Positions 44,571 to 55,932 of a DNA stretch of 64,000 nt are shown here, in pieces (positions within the stretch are counted from its first letter, which is position 1; every line of letters starts with the position of its first letter). Both the position numbers and the translations under genes were made by a program. A model generated the notes under the pieces. That model worked only from the letters and a program-made list of their open reading frames with translations, made no database searches and was not told the DNA's origin. This DNA is from Cylindrotheca closterium (Eukaryota > Bacillariophyta > Bacillariophyceae > Bacillariales > Bacillariaceae): assembly GCA_933822405.4 (NCBI GenBank), contig CAKOGP040002158.1, positions 148,625 through 212,624 of the forward strand. The letters run 5' to 3'.

Positions 44571-45086
44571 ATGAAACACAAACGCACCCCCATCATCATT
44601 GAAGACTATTCCGATGATGAAAATCTCTCACTAGGCCCGCTTGGAAAGAGGCAAAAGATAACTGGAATGGCTCCAGAAGCACTTACATTGGAGTTATTGA
44701 TTCGTGCCGGAGAGGCCTTGAAGGAAGAAGATAAGCACTCGGAACTGAGAGAAGAGGCCTCAAGATCATTCGGGTGTGTCACTCCCACCCATGAGCACCA
44801 AGACAAGGCTGAAGATGCTCCTCTATACCACAATTTGGTCCAAACCGCTCTGAGCGATAGTTTGGCCGCTCTTGAAGAGCCAAAGTGCACAGCCGCTGGG
44901 TCTGATTCCGATTCAAGTTCCAAGGATTGGAGGCAGTACTGCCGACCATTGTCTGCTCCCCCACGCCTCCCAAATGCTCCTTTTGGTTCCATTATATCTC
45001 AGAAAAAACGGGCTGCTTCCGATTCTTACCTAAGCCGTGCTTGGCGGCTGGGCATTGCTAAGGATACGCACGCGCTATCTTACTGA
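44571..45086 (+). CDS. Hypothetical protein, possibly nuclear
   Basis: A 171-residue open frame from ATG to TGA; no domain recognised. It begins with KHKRTP and has a GKRQKI cluster that could be a nuclear-import signal, a hydrophobic helix (TLELLIRAGEALKEED) and a Ser/Asp stretch (SDSDSSSKDW). It lacks paralogues in the window, and its neighbours are a pseudogene and non-coding DNA, so it may itself be a relic or chance frame. Confidence 0.35.
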   Translation: MKHKRTPIIIEDYSDDENLSLGPLGKRQKITGMAPEALTLELLIRAGEALKEEDKHSELREEASRSFGCVTPTHEHQDKAEDAPLYHNLVQTALSDSLAALEEPKCTAAGSDSDSSSKDWRQYCRPLSAPPRLPNAPFGSIISQKKRAASDSYLSRAWRLGIAKDTHALSY

Positions 45087-46072
45087 TACAATTTTAAGCT
45101 ACAGGGGACTCAGAAGGCAAATGTTACTGCCAAGTTGAGCACGATCAAACTTGCTCATGCTATGTCAATCGAGGAACAAATGAACACATTTTGTTTTACA
45201 AACTGCTGCCGAATCTGTTCAACAACTACATGGAGTTTGAGCCTCATTTTTTGTCGTCTTGAAGGACTCCCGGGCGACTACAAGCCAAGAATGATTTTGC
45301 AGTTTCCAAGGAATCAACTCGAACACTGACTTTGAATCCACGTTCATGATAAACAACGTACTGCTATACTGTCATCCGAACCAAAATTCTAAGCGAGCAT
45401 TTGTACAGAACCTACTAAATATAACACTATCAATTGTTTATTTTACTAATATCATCATCATTATCAGTGAAGCCTACAATATCGTTTGGGCTCTTTTTGA
45501 CGAGCGATGTGACACGATTTGGCATTGCGTGTTCCACATCAAGCAGAAAGGCTTAGATAGTATTAGCGGCATTTTATAGTGCCGTTTGATCACATGCGGG
45601 GTATTATTTTTATATCCGTCACTTCCATTATTCTTTGACTAATAAAATATAGTACCAACCAAATGAAGCTTTCTGAGACCAATGATTCCATATTAATTCT
45701 CAACGTCAAAGTGTTCCAAGAGATAATCGAGGGTCTTGTGGGAAAAGCTGGTTGCACCTTCGAAGGAGAAATCTCAATTCATGGTTTTAGTCTTGTGCTG
45801 CTTTCCGGCAGACCGTGAGTGTACTGTTCTCTTATTTGTTTATTTGTAAATACTATTTAAGCGTCAAATACCAAGAATAAACCTTTCCCAACCTTTTCTT
45901 TTGGTTTGGATCTCCTATGCTGATAATTGATTGTTTGGTCCCCTCATTCTCACGAAACCATTTCATAATCTTCGATTTTGCCGTCTTCAATACATCGGTG
46001 CCACCTGCCCAAAATCGAAGCATCACCCCGATGCTCACCATTCGCTGCTAAATCAATAACCAAAGTCTATTA
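45087..46072. other. Intergenic
   Basis: A 51-codon frame at 45663-45818 ends at a GTGAGT that could be a donor, but no partner exon is apparent. Otherwise AT-rich. Confidence 0.4.
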
Positions 46073-48353
46073 CTATGCACTCTGGTCTCGTTTCCATTTG
46101 TCATACTTGTCCAATAGTTCTTGCGAGGTTGATTTGGTCGATTGGTCAAGAGCAAGTTCAAAGTCTTGATACGAGATGGGTCGAATCGTATTGGCATTTG
46201 CCAATTGAATGGCCTGCAAATTTCCCAAGGAACGCAAGGGTCCAAAGGATGCTTCCGAGGCAATGGACGAAATGTCACTCCCCGAGTAACCTTTCAATCT
46301 CTTCACTAACATTTTGATTTCATTGCGCGTCAGAGAATGTTTTCCAGCCTTTTGCAACAAGTGCTTTACCAAGGCCTTCCGGGTGTCTACATCGGGTAAA
46401 TCAATCAGTATGCGTCGGGGAAAGCGTCTCAGGACTGCTGCATCCAAATCCCATGGACAATTCGTACAAGCAATGAGCAACAAATGTGCTTCGTTATTCC
46501 CATCTCCGCCGTCTCCGCCACCCGAAGAAGCAATTCCATCCACTTGAGTCATGAATTCCGTTTTGAATCGCCTCGATGCCTCGTGCTCTCCTTCGGACTT
46601 GCGTGCCGACAAGAGTGCATCCACTTCATCGACAAATAAAATCGATGGTGCGGCGGCACGAGCTACTTGGAATAGAGTTTTGAGTAACTTTTCTCCTTCG
46701 CCGTGCCACTTGCTGGTTAACGAACTGGCACTACAAACAAATAGAATGGACGAAGATTCCTTGGCCACTGCCTTGACCAGCATGGTCTTGCCTGTTCCGG
46801 GAGGTCCTATACATATGATTAACGACGGAATTGTCAGAAAATGAATCGCGATTATGCCAAGAGATCATGCATACAATATGATGCTTACCATACAAGAGTA
46901 TATTCTGTGGTTTCCGCAATCCGGTAAATAAATCTGGTCGAATCAAGGGCAAGATGGCAGCTTCTTGAAGCGACTGCTTTGCCTGCGCCAATCCAGCAAT
47001 ATCGTTCCAACTGACATTTTGCAACTGGGAAGCATCCACGTACAAGTCATTCTTGACCATCTTCACCAATGGATCATCGTGATTGATGCGAATGCTGGTG
47101 GGGGACCGTGCCGGGGGTCTTTGGGGTGGTGAGCTGGAGGCACTCGCATGCAAGGCGTGGTTGGCAGGAGAAGAACGGGCTGAATCAGAAGAGTCATACG
47201 AAGTCTTCTGCTTGACCTTCTTCTTTTCCTGAGAATCCTGCGACTTTGACATGGATAGGCTTAACTTTTCAATTCCCAACGCCATTTTTGATTTGGAATC
47301 TTTCCGAGTTGGTTTCATTGGCTGTGATGATGGCGCTGAGGATGATGGTGGGACGTAGGATGACGTCTTTGATTTCGATTTTTTTGGTTTTTGTATTTGT
47401 GTTGGTGGTGCCGGTTTCGATTGATGTTGTGCAATTGTTGCCTTCATAGCTTCCGCATTGGACAAAGCCATTTCCACAGTTGATCGCAAAACATCCTTTG
47501 AGATTCCACTGTTCTGATATTGATTTGCTTGTCTCAGATATCCAATCAGCGTCCCTAGTGCTTCTTCACTGAGACGAAGTGCACTATCCAACTTTCCTGA
47601 CGCTTGCAATCGTTCCGCTTCTTCCAATTGACCCAAGGCTAAATGGACTTTGTCTTGTAAAATTGGATTGGAACCGTTGTTGTTGTTGTTATTTGAAGTA
47701 CTGTTGCCTCCTGAGGGTGGAACGTACCCAGTCTGACGGTTGTGACTGCTGGAGTTGGCATTGTGATTGCCACTCGAAGGAGGCGTGTAGCCATTGGTCC
47801 CAAAATGAGTTTGTCGCATAGCATTGGCTCGGTCAATGTCGGACTGATATCGATTAACGTTGGTCGGAGAATTTGTCGTTCCTGTTGTCTTGGCTAGAGT
47901 ATTAGGATCCGTTGTGGTGGTTGTTTGAATAGCTGAATCAGCAGCAATGGATTCGGAACTCTTTTTCCTTCCAAAAATGTTCATATTATAGACTCGAGTC
48001 TTCAAATGGCGTGCTAGTCGTTTCCTTGATTGCCTTTGTCTTTTGTTGTTCTTGACTGCGGGTTCAGGTTTCTTGGTTGTTCTTGATTTATTGTTATTAT
48101 TACTATTCGTCAGGTACCGAAATAAGGAGCTGAAAACGGCAATGGATATGGACACTGCTGCAGAAATATACCACGACGTCAATAATAGTTCCCTGGGAGA
48201 ACGAGACGGGAAGTAGTAACTAGCAAACAGAGAGTAGAAAGCGTCCAACAACATTAAGATTGCGCTTCCTCGCTGTTGCCATGCATTTCGTTTTGTCATA
48301 CGCGCAGCTTTTGAAAATCTCCGTGACACGACTCGACACAGACAAAAATGCAT
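46073..48353 (-). CDS. Spastin-like AAA ATPase, 2 exons
   Basis: Exons 46889-48353 and 46073-46806 give 732 residues. A hydrophobic hairpin-like segment (about 57-80) is followed by an Asn/Ser/Pro-rich region, a helical repeat that fits an MIT domain (about 225-300, KVHLALGQLEEAERLQASG), a Pro/Ser/Lys linker, and a C-terminal AAA module. The module shows NVSWNDIAGLAQAKQSLQEA, FTGLRKPQNILLYGPPGTGKT (Walker A), ILFVDEVDALL (Walker B) and RRFPRRI (Arg finger region), then a VPS4-type C-terminal helix. Membrane hairpin, MIT and meiotic-clade AAA match spastin, a microtubule-severing enzyme; katanin/fidgetin relatives are the alternative. The 82-bp intron splits the first Gly codon of the Walker A motif. 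Confidence 0.85.
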
Positions 48354-48657
48354 TAGTCAGGTGAATCGAATCTTGCCTCCCGCTCGCCAACCGCGCCAGT
48401 CCACCAAGACTTGCCTAAAACCTTCCTGCAACTCCGAAACGGGTACTACTTACAGTACTGGTAAACCTAATGTACTGTGGTATTTGAGGAATAGACCACG
48501 AGTATTACTACCGTATGCAACCACTGCAGCTGGGAGAAAGGAAAATAGAAGTATATGAATGTATATAAAAGTTTTATTATCAAATAGGGCACACTCTAAA
48601 GGAACCGGCGGATGGTCGCAATAAAAACATGCACATCAAGAATTCAGCAATCCACAC
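48354..48657. other. Intergenic
   Basis: Short spacer between the 5' end of the AAA gene and the 3' end of the LRR gene; AT-rich, no gene seen. Confidence 0.5.
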
Positions 48658-50950
48658 CTATGGATCATCTTTTCCCCTACAATTCTGAGACCAATGAGAG
48701 CAGACTGTCTGATCAATGTTTGGAAAGCAGTTTTCTTCCGGAAAGTCACCATTGTACGAAATTCCAGCTGAATTGATTACGGACGGAGGCATAATAGATA
48801 TGTTTGTTAGACGATGATGACGTGATGACATGATGATTCACATTCAAAAAATGAGCAAATCCTGAACAAATCAGTATACGTACCAACTTCGCATTTGGTC
48901 ACATTCTCTGGCAAGAGTGGAAGGTCTCCCGACATCTTGTTCCCCGTTACGTAGATTTCCGTCAAATTCCAAAGGTTGATGAATTCGGCTGGGATGACTC
49001 CCGTCAAGCGGGCATTGCGGATGCTAAACTCTTGGAGGAGCGTCATTTGACCAACCTGCGTTGGGATGCTCCCCGTCAAGTACCGAGTCTTGTCAAAGCT
49101 ATCCCCTAGGAACAAGGTGGTCAACTGCGTCAAACGTCCAATTTCAGTAGGAATGGTACCATTCAAAGAACAGTGGACTAGAAACAAAACAAGAAAAGAA
49201 AGCAAAAGGAATGAATGAGCGAAATGGCAAAGGAGCCCAATACAATTCAATGCTTTCACAATGACACTGTACGTACTGCACCGAAAGAAATTCAATTTAA
49301 GTTGCGAAATCTCCGAAGGGATGGTTCCGATCAAGTTGTTGGCTGTAGATGGTACAAAATTAGATCGATAGATTAGATCAATCGATCGTGAGTATGTGTG
49401 AGTCATTCAGTAGCACTTGTTGGAAGGTATATAAGTAATAAATCAACTTACGTCTCAAGAAACCCAATCGTTCCAGACTGGTCAAAGCTCCAATCGCCGA
49501 TGGTAGTGTCCCATTGACTAATGCATCTTCTGTGAATTTCATAAGAGAGAAAGATATGGTGTGTGTAAGAAAAACATGCATGGGACTTTTTCAACATCTT
49601 CCAAGTGTAATATCTATACGTACCAGAGGCTTCAAAGGTAGTAACTTCTCCAGTTTCGCTACAATTCATGGCCACAGTGTCATTGGAACCTAAGTCCCAT
49701 TCGCAGACGTGTTCACTGGACAACCATCCAAAGCCATCTTCCACAGTAATGGGATTCTCTTGGAGCATGCTGTAGTAAAGGCAAGATACCACATAACGTT
49801 CCATCCACAATTGGTCCCGATTGGGTGCCGAAGCTTCTGGGGCCCATGCTTCTTGTCCCCAAGTATCGACATTTAGGAACCAATCGTCGGCTTGTGGATG
49901 ACAGGTTTCTCGCACAAATCCCAGCTCGAGTTTGAGGCGCTCCAATCGGTCCGATCGCCCCAGCAATTGATTGGTGCTGGTCGGGGAGAGGGTGGGTCGA
50001 CGCGTGGGAACTGCCGTGGGGGTACGGGTCGGTCGTTCGGTGGGAACAAAGACGGTCGGTTCGGACGTGGTGGGGGCAAGAGTCGGTTCCGTGGTGGTAG
50101 GACTGGATGTAGGGTCTTCTGGGACAATAACCGCTGGAGGAGCTTCATCCTCGGAAGTATTGGGCATTTCAAAACCACCATCACCATCTGTTGCCGCATT
50201 GTTCGAAACAGATCTGCTATTCTTGAAGCTGTCTGAATTTCGAGTGATAATGGCACCCGCGACTCCTCCAAGGACAAGACAGATGGCTCCCACAATAAAG
50301 AATGGAAGAAGACTTCTCTTTCCATTGTTGTTGTTGTTGGGAGTACCCTTTAGAGTTTTGGTGGTAGGACGAGTATCATCAGTATCATCTGTTGGAGGAG
50401 GAGGCGGAGGAGGCATCGAATTATTGTCGTCGTCATCATCTTCGTCCTCCTCTGCTGCATACTCAGCCTCTTCTGGTGTGCATAGTGCAACCTCTACATC
50501 AAGGTCGTCTATCTTCCGATTCTTCATCACTGGAATGCTCATCACAGATCCAGTGTCATCATCGTAGTCTAGCTTTCTACTATTCCCACTCCCAGGAGTA
50601 TAAGTAGATTGACTAGCAACAGACCTCTCTCCTACAATTGTACCAATTTCGTCGTCATTTCCTTCCTTAACACCCATAAACACATCTCCACTTGTAGCGC
50701 TGTGGCTGTCTGTGGTGGCAACGGTGTTCTCCGTCTCTTTCGAGTCGGGCGTTCCCTGATTGATATCATTGTTATTATTGGAGCCTGAGCTACTTTTACT
50801 ACCGCCCTTGGAAGACGAGCCCTTGCTACTGAAGGATTGTCTTCGCACATTGGTCAAACCGCTCACTTGCGTGGTGGTGCCAGAGAACTCAATGGTTTTA
50901 TCGCTCGTTTTAGGGCCGGAAATTCCACTGAAAAGACCTAGTTCGGACAT
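48658..50950 (-). CDS. LRR membrane protein, 5 exons
   Basis: Exons 49624-50950, 49452-49529, 49277-49342, 48884-49177 and 48658-48767 give 624 residues. The head is Ser/Asn/Asp-rich with a poly-Asp and a poly-Pro run; one TM lies at about 208-232; a Thr/Pro stalk (PTLSPTS and similar) follows; then comes an N-cap (VRETCHPQADDWF), an LRR region with LPSAIGALTSLERL, IGTIPSEIS, GTIPTEIGRLTQL and GVIPAEFINLWNL patterns, and a Cys-containing end (FPEENCFPN, CSHWSQNC). All four introns (94, 109, 99 and 116 bp) are in phase 1 and flank LRR-sized exons of 78, 66 and 294 bp, the form expected of exon shuffling. It is a diatom-type surface receptor/adhesin with unknown ligand. Confidence 0.85.
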
Positions 50951-51718
50951 GCTGAGTTTGAATCAATCTACTCGTTGTGTCTACTTGTTGTATATTGCTA
51001 CTGTTTGAGTGATGCAACAGTTCAATGGATTGATAAGAGTTGATTGATTGACTGATTGATTCACACTTTCAGATTTGCAAGCATAGTACAACAGCTTCTT
51101 CCCATTCCAAAAGCGAGGAAGATTTCGTGAGGAATGGGATTTCCCAACGAGCTAAATATGTTTTTACATACAAGATAAAATTCACGGTCGCATGACGCAT
51201 ACTTAACGTTTGTGCGCCAGGCCACGCTGTTGGACCAATGATTGCGAGACTTTTTGCTCTATGTACATATTTTGGGACTCACCATCAATTTCCACAACGG
51301 AAACGCGCGTATGTGCAAATCAACTTCTATGGGATCCCTCCAAGGATCATTGTTGGATTTTCCCGCCCTCTTTTTCTATCTTGAACCATCGTATCATAGC
51401 AGCTTCATGCCAGGTCAGCATAGTGTCCATGTGTCTTGCCGCCCAAAAGTACCAGGTATCGTGCCAGCCAAAACGCGAATGTGGCGAAACTTCTTTTGCT
51501 CTAGAGTGAGTCAGTCATCATCACTACCACAATGATATATTCAATTAGCTCTAAAGATGATATATTCAATTAGCTCTAAAGAAGAATGATCATACCAATC
51601 AATACTACTACTATCACGGTAGATATACATATTACTACTACTAGTGACAAATATTATTTTTCAAATGTCAGATGCTAATACGGCAACTGCAACTGGACCA
51701 GATGCAACACTTAAATTT
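50951..51718. other. Intergenic / possible 3' UTR
   Basis: The part nearest 51718 would be the 3' UTR of the small membrane protein (-). A 25-bp direct repeat lies at 51532-51581. Two overlapping plus-strand frames at 51210-51535 have no recognisable product. Confidence 0.45.
51532..51581. repeat. 25-bp exact tandem repeat x2
   Basis: The unit starting ATGATATATTC occurs at 51532-51556 and immediately again at 51557-51581. Confidence 0.95.
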
Positions 51719-52102
51719 TTAGAAGAAGAATCGCATCGTCTGCTTCTGTAGCTGATGGTAGTTTTTCGTATCCTTGTGCTGCTGCGTCGTACTACTAGCC
51801 GAACTGGCACCCAAAGCTATTCTTGTGGCTGTTTTTTGGTAAGGTCCAATATAATATGTCAAGAAGAAGTAGAAGAAGAAGATGATGATGATGACAAGCA
51901 CTAGCACAAACTGAATTACGGGTATTAGAACAAACAGCCACCACTGGAAACATATGCTGTAGCTGCTACCGTACGGTTCTTGGAGCAAACCACCACATCA
52001 CGTAAATGCCGTATTGTTTTGCATCTCTGAATGACGCATGTCGCGCTCAGGTGGTTCGACTGCCACGACTAGTATGGACAGTACGAAAACAAGATACAGC
52101 AT
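51719..52102 (-). CDS. Small membrane protein with in-frame TGA before Cys-Gly-Gly
   Basis: From the ATG at 52102 the frame runs 34 codons (a signal-peptide-like start, MLYLVFVLSILVVAV, then a polar stretch), meets TGA at 52000-51998, and continues in the same frame for 93 codons to TAA. After the TGA come Cys-Gly-Gly, a short Tyr/Ser segment, an aromatic/Cys entrance (ICFQWWLFVLI), a long TM rich in Val, Ile and Phe, and a polar tail. Signal peptide, short Cys motif, TM and polar tail resemble small WBP1/VOPP1-like type I membrane proteins. The TGA could encode selenocysteine, since diatoms do have selenoproteins; I did not find a SECIS in the 450 bp after the stop. A 45-bp intron (GTGATG to CTACAG) would keep frame but is too short for this genome; a pseudogene is also possible. 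Confidence 0.45.
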
Positions 52103-52372
52103 TTGAATTCTACTGCTATGTATCGTTAGTCCTTGTGTTTTTTTGTAATTTAATGGTAATACTATACTGCACGCAATGAAGGTCGTTGACCAGTGTAGAA
52201 TATTACCGTACTACTGTAATCTTGACTTTTGAAGTTCGAACAAACTAACAACAGTCATCAAGTGTGGAAAATCGATTGATTCGGACATCATCATCACAGT
52301 AATAGTAACCTTGGAGCTTGTCTACGTTTTTAAAAAACGAGAAACGAAACAGGAGCGATAGGATAGTACAGT

Positions 52373-55300
52373 TCATGGGCAATCATGAGAGGTGCTCGTT
52401 CTGTATATGGAGTTTTGGTCGCGATCTCCGCATTGGCAAGTGCTGGTTCCGTCAGAACAGCCGGGTCCCGTAAGTGCAGGAATATGCGCAGCCACCGAAG
52501 AAACTATTGCCACTGACTGTGTCGCCACAGTAGCACTGAGATTTGTCGTGGAGGCCGGCATACTTTGGATGAACAACGAAACATCATGTAAGATGACAGA
52601 AGAATTTTGGTTTCATGGGCATCATGCCTTACCTTGAAACCATCGCGGCGGCACAGAGCAATGCATCCTTTGACCGACGCGTTCGAGCTCACTTGGTTTG
52701 TCAAATCTGGTTTAGGGCCTGTCCAAGTAATTTTCCAGTCTAGATGGCAATCGCAATACAAGTCTGAATCAAACGTATAGCTTCCTCCGGCAGGGGGAGG
52801 ATCATTGCCGGCAATGTAAACACTGGTTCTATCAGTACCACCACACGACCCACTGCAATCATTATCACATTCGGCATCGCTCACTTGAGCCGTCACGTCA
52901 TACGAATCGCCACAGTAGCAAGTGTGATCAGCAACGCTTGAAACACTCAAGCCGGCATACCTGTAGCCATAGCTTTCGCATTGGTCTGTGCAATTGCCAA
53001 CATTCCAAGCTGCTCCTAGCAGTATATCCATCTTGGGAGTTGCAGGCGTTTCAACAAAACATCCTTGATAAGCAGTAGACGGCATCTCACTTGGAATCTG
53101 CATCAACAATGGATTATGGCAAAAGCGTAGCAGTGAGTGTCGATTAATTACTATCCGTCAACAACGGAACCATCGAGAGCATAGTCACTTACAGTACTTG
53201 GAATCATTGATGGACTTTCAGACGGAATCACAGATGGTACATCCGAGGGTGATTCGCTCTGGATACGATTTGAAAAGAGAGACAAGCCTAAGTCAGCAGA
53301 GAACAAATGTCAAAATTCACAATCCAACATCATATGCTGTCACATACCGGAATGATTGATGGTACCACAGAAGGAAGACTACTTGGATCGTCACTGGGCG
53401 AGTCACTTGGTATCGCGCTTGGGATCGAACTTGGTTGCAGACTCGGAATCACACTTGGAATTCTGCTCGGACTATCACTTGGAATCACGCTGGGCACATC
53501 ACTTGGAACGGTACTGGGAGAGTCTGAAGGAACGTCAGAGGGGACATCGGATGGCACCATACTCAATGAAGGTACATCACTTGGCATACTACTAGGTACC
53601 ATGCTGATCGAAGGAGCTTGACTTGGTCCTGGAAATTGGACAGAGTATCCCGTTTGTTCTCGGTAGTTCACGAGAATGGAAACATCCAACAAAACGCTTC
53701 CGCTCCCACCGCTTGGCCCTCTACCCTTGACGTACACCTTTTCTGGAACGAATATAGCAGGTAGAGCACCGAAGCGTACAAGCTCGAATATTCCTGCCAC
53801 AACTTCTTCCATATGAATTTCCACAAAGTCCAAATCCAAGTTATCGCCACCAACGCTATCTTGAGTCCTCCTTCGAGAGCTACCAGCAGACCCAAATACT
53901 GCCTCTTCTTCCGAACAGCCATCGCATGTCACCCATGTCTCAAATACCAAATCCAGCACTGACACTTCATCACCTCCTGGAGGTACCGAAATTTTTTGCT
54001 CTGCTAGATAGGCACTTGTCATCTCACGCTTGTATGGATCGACGCATACACCCTCTTTGGTGTTAGAACCTTTGGTCAATGTGTTGTACGAGGATAGAAC
54101 AATTGGCTCGATCAACGCAGCTTCCTCTTCTGTAAAGACTCGTTCGAAACCCTCAAAGGTCATCCGCAGATCGCCTGGGTAGAAACTGGGATCTAGTAAT
54201 CCGCATGCGGATGCTTTTGGGACATTCGCCAAAATCTCCCCATTTTCATCGGTTTCAGTAATAATGGGAATGTTCAACAACGGCGCAAATGCTGCACCTT
54301 GTCCACCTTCTGAACCTCCATTTCCATTGCCATTTGATCCAACTTGCGTCGGAGGAAGGATCGATGCCTTGGTTGGAAGAAGGTTCGATGACAAAGAATC
54401 TGTATTGATCAGACCCACCATCCGAGCAATGAGGTCACGAAGAGCGATTTCCATCATTTTTGAATCATATGAAAAGTCGCCATTGCTAATTTTTGCTTCA
54501 TCAGCTGTTCCAAACAGCAGAATCACATCTGAACACCCATTGCATATCAGCCATGTCTTGAAAGTCATATGGAGTGCTGTTACGGTATCATCGCCTTGGG
54601 CAGCGACAAACTGCTGGTCTATGAGTCTCGCTCGCGACATTTCTCGTCGGTAACGGTCAGCGCAGTCTGGCTGCTCGGTTCTACCGATGGCTACACCGTT
54701 GTAGGTTTCCAACATCAAGTCTTCAATGACCCCAATCTCGTCAACAAAGAGTGTTCGAGTGACGCCTTGTAATGACGTGCGCCAGATGCCTGGATAAAAG
54801 TCTGGATTGGCTGTCCCGCAAGCCGAAGGGTTTTGAAATATGACCTCGCGACCATTGTTTGATGTGGGTTCTTCATATCCGATCGGAACATTGAAAAGTA
54901 CCACAGGGGTGCTATCTCTTTCATCCTCAGAATCGATGTTAGATGGCGGTTGGCCCTTGATTCCAACCTCGATGGAATGAATTAGGACTATTTGCAAACT
55001 CCCCCGAGTCGGCAAAGTCGACAATCTTTCTCACCACCTCTCTCAGCAGTTGATCGAGGAGGTCAAGATCCACTTCCAAAGTCAATAAGTCATCTTGAAC
55101 GCGTTGCAATCCGCGACTAATTGATGGGCCATCAACTTCTGAAAATCGACCAATCATTGGGAGATCATCGGGACATCCATTGCAAATCACCCAAGAATCA
55201 AAGGTCAAATCAAGAGTTGAAGGATTATCATCATTCCTGGCATCGAATACTTGATTTGTCATCGTTGAATTTTGCATCTCTCTTTGATACACGTCAGCAC

Positions 55301-55932
55301 AGCCGATAGCTTGTTCTCTGCTTGTACCTCCTTTTGTCACGAGATTGTACGAGTCTACCACTAAAGTTTCCAGTAATCGCTGCTCTCTAGTGTCAAATCC
55401 TCGTTCAAATCCTTCAAATGACAGACCAATGGTACCTTGATGAAAGACGATATGATCTGAAATGGTTTCGGTATTTTGCTTTGCTTCTACCATGATGATA
55501 ATCTCGACTGCCATAAATATTTCTGTGACCACTTTGGCGTTTACGATGCCGACGGCTCTCTCTCTTCCTATTGCCACCTTCTCTATTGTGTCGATGGTGA
55601 TTACTGCGATGTTCGTGATCCGAGGCAACTTTTGCATCCGTAACGGGAACAGTCATAGAGTCACCACTGCCATATTCCAAATCGGACAGCGAAGAATAAG
55701 AAGAAGAGTCTTTTGATAGGTCGGTTCCGTGTGCGCTTCCTCGACGATCCTTTTCTTCCAAGTCTTCGACGTGAATGTCTTCCTCCCATCCGCTGAAAGA
55801 ATTCGAATTGAATTGAGATTGCTCTTCTGGTGGATTATTTTCACCAGAAGCAGACGAACTCTCTGCTACAATGTCACCGATTGCGTCGTCGTCGTTCCTG
55901 GTTGCTTCTGGATCAAAATGTACCGTTGCCAT
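52373..55932 (-). pseudogene. Three-repeat Cys protein with PS stalk and WSC domains, two frame breaks
   Basis: Probable exons: 55545-55932, 53348-55456, 53193-53258, 52633-53097 and 52373-52562, with GT/AG sites and introns of 70-115 bp (the first, 88 bp, has a weaker GTAAAC donor). The head is acidic and then His/Arg-rich. Three tandem domains of about 170 residues follow, each with FEGFER- or LQGVTR-like, SYN, REM, FxTWxxCxGC motifs. Next come a PSxxPS stalk and two WSC-like modules (YQGCFVE, GYRYAGLS, CYCGDSYD; then KYAGLHDKSQCYCGD and CQCGDRDQNSIY). The frame breaks once near 54990-55000 (an extra base in an A- or G-run) and once near 52470-52478. These may be mutations or consensus errors; the domains are otherwise intact. 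No clear TM or signal peptide was found. WSC modules bind carbohydrate, so a cell-wall or adhesion role is inferred. Confidence 0.6.

Noticed and set aside
45663..45818. 51-codon frame ending at a possible GTGAGT donor
   Set aside because: No following exon or family match; probably chance.
49971..50567. 198-codon Val/Gly frame opposite the Thr/Pro stalk and head of the LRR gene
   Set aside because: Shadow of a low-complexity coding region.
51210..51535. Two overlapping 97-99-codon frames
   Set aside because: Competing frames with no conserved motif, within likely 3' UTR of the opposite gene.
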